DNA of 64,000 nt. It comes from an uncultured bacterium. GTDB lineage: Bacteria; Bacteroidota; Bacteroidia; Bacteroidales; Bacteroidaceae. A program made the position numbers and the translations under genes. The notes under the pieces were generated by a model that was not told the origin of the DNA, made no database searches, and saw only the letters and a list, made by a program, of their open reading frames with translations. Below, piece by piece: positions 61,721 through 64,000 of this stretch (the stretch's first letter is position 1; every line of letters starts with the position of its first letter). The DNA lies in assembly GCA_905215555.1 (NCBI GenBank), contig CAJMQU010000020.1, positions 11,973-75,972 on the forward strand. The letters are read 5' to 3'.

Positions 61721-62729
61721 ATTCGGGAGTTACCTGCTCAATAAGGAAGTCTACTTGTTCAGGATTGATACGTACTTGATTTACCCCTTTAGGCACAGAC
61801 TTCAGTTTCACGATATATTTGTCCGAACCCAGTTTCAGAAGTTCCTCATAAGAAACATTGATATGGAAATCGCTCGCCGTTATCTGACGGAAATGACTCA
61901 AGCCAACCTGAAAGGTAACATTTACTTTGGACGGAAACGCACGAAGCACTTTACCCGCCGGGAAGTTAACTCCTCGCAAAGGTACTTCCACCGTCTTTTC
62001 AGTATAGATATCTACCGGAAAGACCATTTCTACCGAAGCCGGGACAAACTTAATTCCCTTCTGGATAAGCAGTGGGATTTGCCGTTTCAACGTATCGGAA
62101 ACATCCTCAAAATTCACCCTCTGCGTATAAGCCGCAGTTATGGTATCCAAGGCTCCTGCAGGCGCATAAGCCAATACGGAGTCCGGTTTACAAATCGTAT
62201 CAGAAATGTAATACTGGCGGCCTGCACTCACTGTTCCCTGAAACCTCACCGGAACCAATTTAGAAGCTCCAGTAGAATAAATATATTCCAATGTATCGGG
62301 TTTCACAGAAAGCAACTTTGTGGATATATTCAACTGACTGAGCAGTCTCTTCTCGAACTGTGAAGAATAAACGCGTACATGATTGTCATCATTGCCTTTA
62401 TAATCAGAAAAATCGAGAGTAATAGGGAAAAAGCTTTTCCCAAGCATATAGTTAAGCAACACTGTACCCTTGTCCTTTACCCGAATATGCAGTTCGGAAG
62501 GCGGTTCGGAAGTTATAACGACATTATTGGGAACTCCTTTCAAACGCACCGGAATGGAGAATTCCGTTTCATAATCATTGTTCAGCGTCTGAAGTAGCCA
62601 GAATCCACTGGCAATGAAGAAGAAAAATAAAAAAATTAAGAACTCTCTGCTCTTATCACTGAGCAGAAAGTCCTTAACTTTTCTCGCTGTTCTTAAATAT
62701 ATGCGTTTTATGTTCCTACGATTAATCAT
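61710..62729 (-). CDS. YbbR-like (CdaR-type) single-pass membrane protein
   Basis: 339 residues. One N-terminal membrane helix (EFLIFLFFFFIASGFWLLQTL) followed by about three YbbR beta-domains (FSIPVRLKGVPNNVVI, LVPVRFQGTVSAGRQY, VEVPLRGVNFPAGK). In Gram-positives the equivalent CdaR tunes the c-di-AMP synthase, but no such gene is adjacent here. Outside the inner membrane; partner unknown. Confidence 0.9.
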   Translation of the reverse strand: MINRRNIKRIYLRTARKVKDFLLSDKSREFLIFLFFFFIASGFWLLQTLNNDYETEFSIPVRLKGVPNNVVITSEPPSELHIRVKDKGTVLLNYMLGKSFFPITLDFSDYKGNDDNHVRVYSSQFEKRLLSQLNISTKLLSVKPDTLEYIYSTGASKLVPVRFQGTVSAGRQYYISDTICKPDSVLAYAPAGALDTITAAYTQRVNFEDVSDTLKRQIPLLIQKGIKFVPASVEMVFPVDIYTEKTVEVPLRGVNFPAGKVLRAFPSKVNVTFQVGLSHFRQITASDFHINVSYEELLKLGSDKYIVKLKSVPKGVNQVRINPEQVDFLIEQVTPEYDN

Positions 62730-62747
62730 AGGCTCACTTATTCAAAA

Positions 62748-63077
62748 TTATTTAGCAGCTTGATTGCTGTTAGCATCAGCAGCAGCTGCGAATATAGAAT
62801 TCTTATCAATTCTAATCTTAACGTTAGAAGCGATTTCAAGCACAATATCATTGTCATTAATCTCTTTGATAACGCCATGAATGCCACCAGCAGTAATCAC
62901 CTTTTGGTTCACCTGAAGTGATTTGCGAAAGTTTGCAATTTCTTTCTGTTTTTTGTTTTGCGGACGAATCATGAAGAAATACATGATAGCAAACATGGCA
63001 ATCAGAAGAATCCACATCATACTACCACCACCAGGAGCTGCGGCAGGAGCTTGCAAGAATACGGTCATTAAATTCAT
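62748..63077 (-). CDS. yajC: YajC, Sec translocon accessory subunit
   Basis: 109 residues. A short Ala/Gly-rich N-terminus, one membrane helix (MMWILLIAMFAIMYFFMIRP), the conserved RPQNKKQKE turn, then a small cytoplasmic beta-domain (VNQKVITAGGIHGVIKEI). Associates with SecDF. Lies 18 bp before ybbR in the same operon. Confidence 0.94.
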   Translation of the reverse strand: MNLMTVFLQAPAAAPGGGSMMWILLIAMFAIMYFFMIRPQNKKQKEIANFRKSLQVNQKVITAGGIHGVIKEINDNDIVLEIASNVKIRIDKNSIFAAAADANSNQAAK

Positions 63078-63116
63078 AAATTATTCGTTTTTAGTTTTTA
63101 ATACTCAACAAAGGTA

Positions 63117-64000
63117 TCAGTTTTTCGCTAACTTACCTTCTTTTTTTAATTGATTAACTATTCCGTCCAAAGTACCGTTTACAAAGCTTCCGCTCTTTAC
63201 CGTACTATAGACCTTAGCTATTTCAACATACTCATTTAACGAAACACTTACCGGAATGTTCGGGAAACTTAGAATTTCGGCCAATGCACACTGCATAATC
63301 ACCACATCCATAAAGGCCACGCGATCCAAATCCCAGTTACGGATATTCTCACTGATGAGATGACGATAGTAATCGCAGTTCAGTATGGTACGGCGGAATA
63401 AGCGACGGGCAAACTCCTGATCCTCATCATCTTTGAACTCAGGCAACAAAGACTGGTTAGCGCCATTCTTTGCCTCAAAGCGCTTGATTGTCTTCAAAAC
63501 GAAAGTATCTACTATTTCCTTATCATCATTCCAATAAAGGCTCTGATCTTCAAGCAACATATCTAACTCTTCATTATTGAAAATAAAAGTTTTGTAGAGC
63601 TTTCTCCATAATTCGCGATCGGCTTCATAAGATTTATCAGTCGAAGCCATATATTCCTTATATATATCGGAAACTATAATCTTCTCATATAAACCCTTGA
63701 CAAAATCTTCGTCATTTGCCCACGAACGTTTCTGGTTGGCGGCAAAATCCAGCAACTGTTTATTCACTTCCAACTGTGAAACGAACTTGTTTTCTACAAA
63801 CTTCATGTTGGGATACAGCTCCTCTGCAGTCGGAGCTAACTTGGCCTTTGCCACATCAATGCGTTTTTGTGCGTAAGTCGTCAGAGCCACCATCAGCATC
63901 AGCAGATAATTATAAAGGTCATACGCTTTGGAAAGACTAAAGAATAATTCTTTCTCCGCTGAGTCTAAATTTTTACTGCCATTCTGATAATAAGCATATA
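63117..64000 (-). CDS. nusB: NusB antitermination factor, 5' end outside window
   Basis: The frame is open from the right edge (first visible residues YAYYQNGSKNLDSAEKEL) to the stop at 63117, 293 residues, so the start is not in the window; the ATG at 63899 is internal. The C-terminal ~100 residues are the NusB core (WDLDRVAFMDVVIMQCALAEIL, SVSLNEYVEIAKVYST). Bacteroidetes NusB has a long N-terminal extension, as here. Partner of NusE in rRNA antitermination. Confidence 0.92.
   Translation of the reverse strand, partial: YAYYQNGSKNLDSAEKELFFSLSKAYDLYNYLLMLMVALTTYAQKRIDVAKAKLAPTAEELYPNMKFVENKFVSQLEVNKQLLDFAANQKRSWANDEDFVKGLYEKIIVSDIYKEYMASTDKSYEADRELWRKLYKTFIFNNEELDMLLEDQSLYWNDDKEIVDTFVLKTIKRFEAKNGANQSLLPEFKDDEDQEFARRLFRRTILNCDYYRHLISENIRNWDLDRVAFMDVVIMQCALAEILSFPNIPVSVSLNEYVEIAKVYSTVKSGSFVNGTLDGIVNQLKKEGKLAKN

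Noticed and set aside
1..64000. tRNA, rRNA, CRISPR arrays, intact insertion sequences, prophage
   Set aside because: None was recognised in intergenic regions; no regular spacer-repeat pattern or transposase gene is present apart from the intron remnant.

Overview
The window reads as chromosomal DNA of a gut Bacteroides (order Bacteroidales). Evidence: SusC/SusD-type glycan uptake with an ECF sigma/FecR switch, signal peptides typical of the group, Bacteroidales-only families (DUF4421, DUF4250, DUF4252, DUF5606), a Bacteroides-type RecA, and many promoters of the Bacteroidetes form TTTG-N19/21-TAnnTTTG. The species cannot be fixed from the sequence alone. No tRNA, rRNA, CRISPR array, intact insertion sequence or prophage was seen.

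Layout. 1-6.7 kb (minus strand): a LytS/LytTR two-component pair followed by a TonB-dependent receptor, an ECF-type S component, a membrane polyferredoxin and a Tat-exported aldo/keto reductase (cut by the window edge). 7.1-10.7 kb: an AraC regulator divergent from two aldo/keto reductases and an exported flavodoxin. 10.8-26.8 kb (minus strand): a complete polysaccharide utilisation locus (ECF sigma, FecR, STN-SusC, SusD, small lipoprotein, GH27, two GH20, GH2) that looks built for galactose- and HexNAc-rich host glycans. 27-33 kb: HxlR regulator, Ktr/Trk potassium uptake, TrpB2, ClC transporter. 33.4-35 kb: an ECF sigma / small membrane protein / Spy-like operon. 35.4-38.4 kb: a decayed zone with an internally deleted group II intron, a very short RNA-like transcription unit, DUF4421, DUF4250 and a broken carboxypeptidase-regulatory-domain gene. 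38.4-44.4 kb: a very large multidomain GH31 enzyme and DnaK. 44.7-47.8 kb: MATE and SMR exporters with two Crp-type regulators. 47.8-54.9 kb: META lipoprotein, carboxynorspermidine synthase, Bcp peroxidase, RecA, a DUF4252/anti-sigma/sigma operon and a YeiH exporter. 55-64 kb: LysR, a hypothetical protein, ClpB, a candidate structured ncRNA, DUF5606, CoaE, YbbR, YajC and NusB.

Most interesting signals: (1) GTAAT-type direct repeats with 21-bp period in front of the TonB-receptor operon and, twice and 73 bp apart, between araC and the aldo/keto reductase gene; (2) sigma-54-like -24/-12 elements in front of both chaperone genes dnaK and clpB; (3) an independent, heavily folded transcription unit at 60.2-60.45 kb; (4) three 5'-leader hairpins sharing a CTTTCGGC loop; (5) a perfect 45-bp palindrome between two Crp genes; (6) a GH31-FN3-F5/8C-dockerin-cohesin protein.

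Start codons were chosen by hand. Several reading frames extend upstream through GTG or TTG codons, but the first ATG after an A-rich Bacteroides-style leader is preferred.
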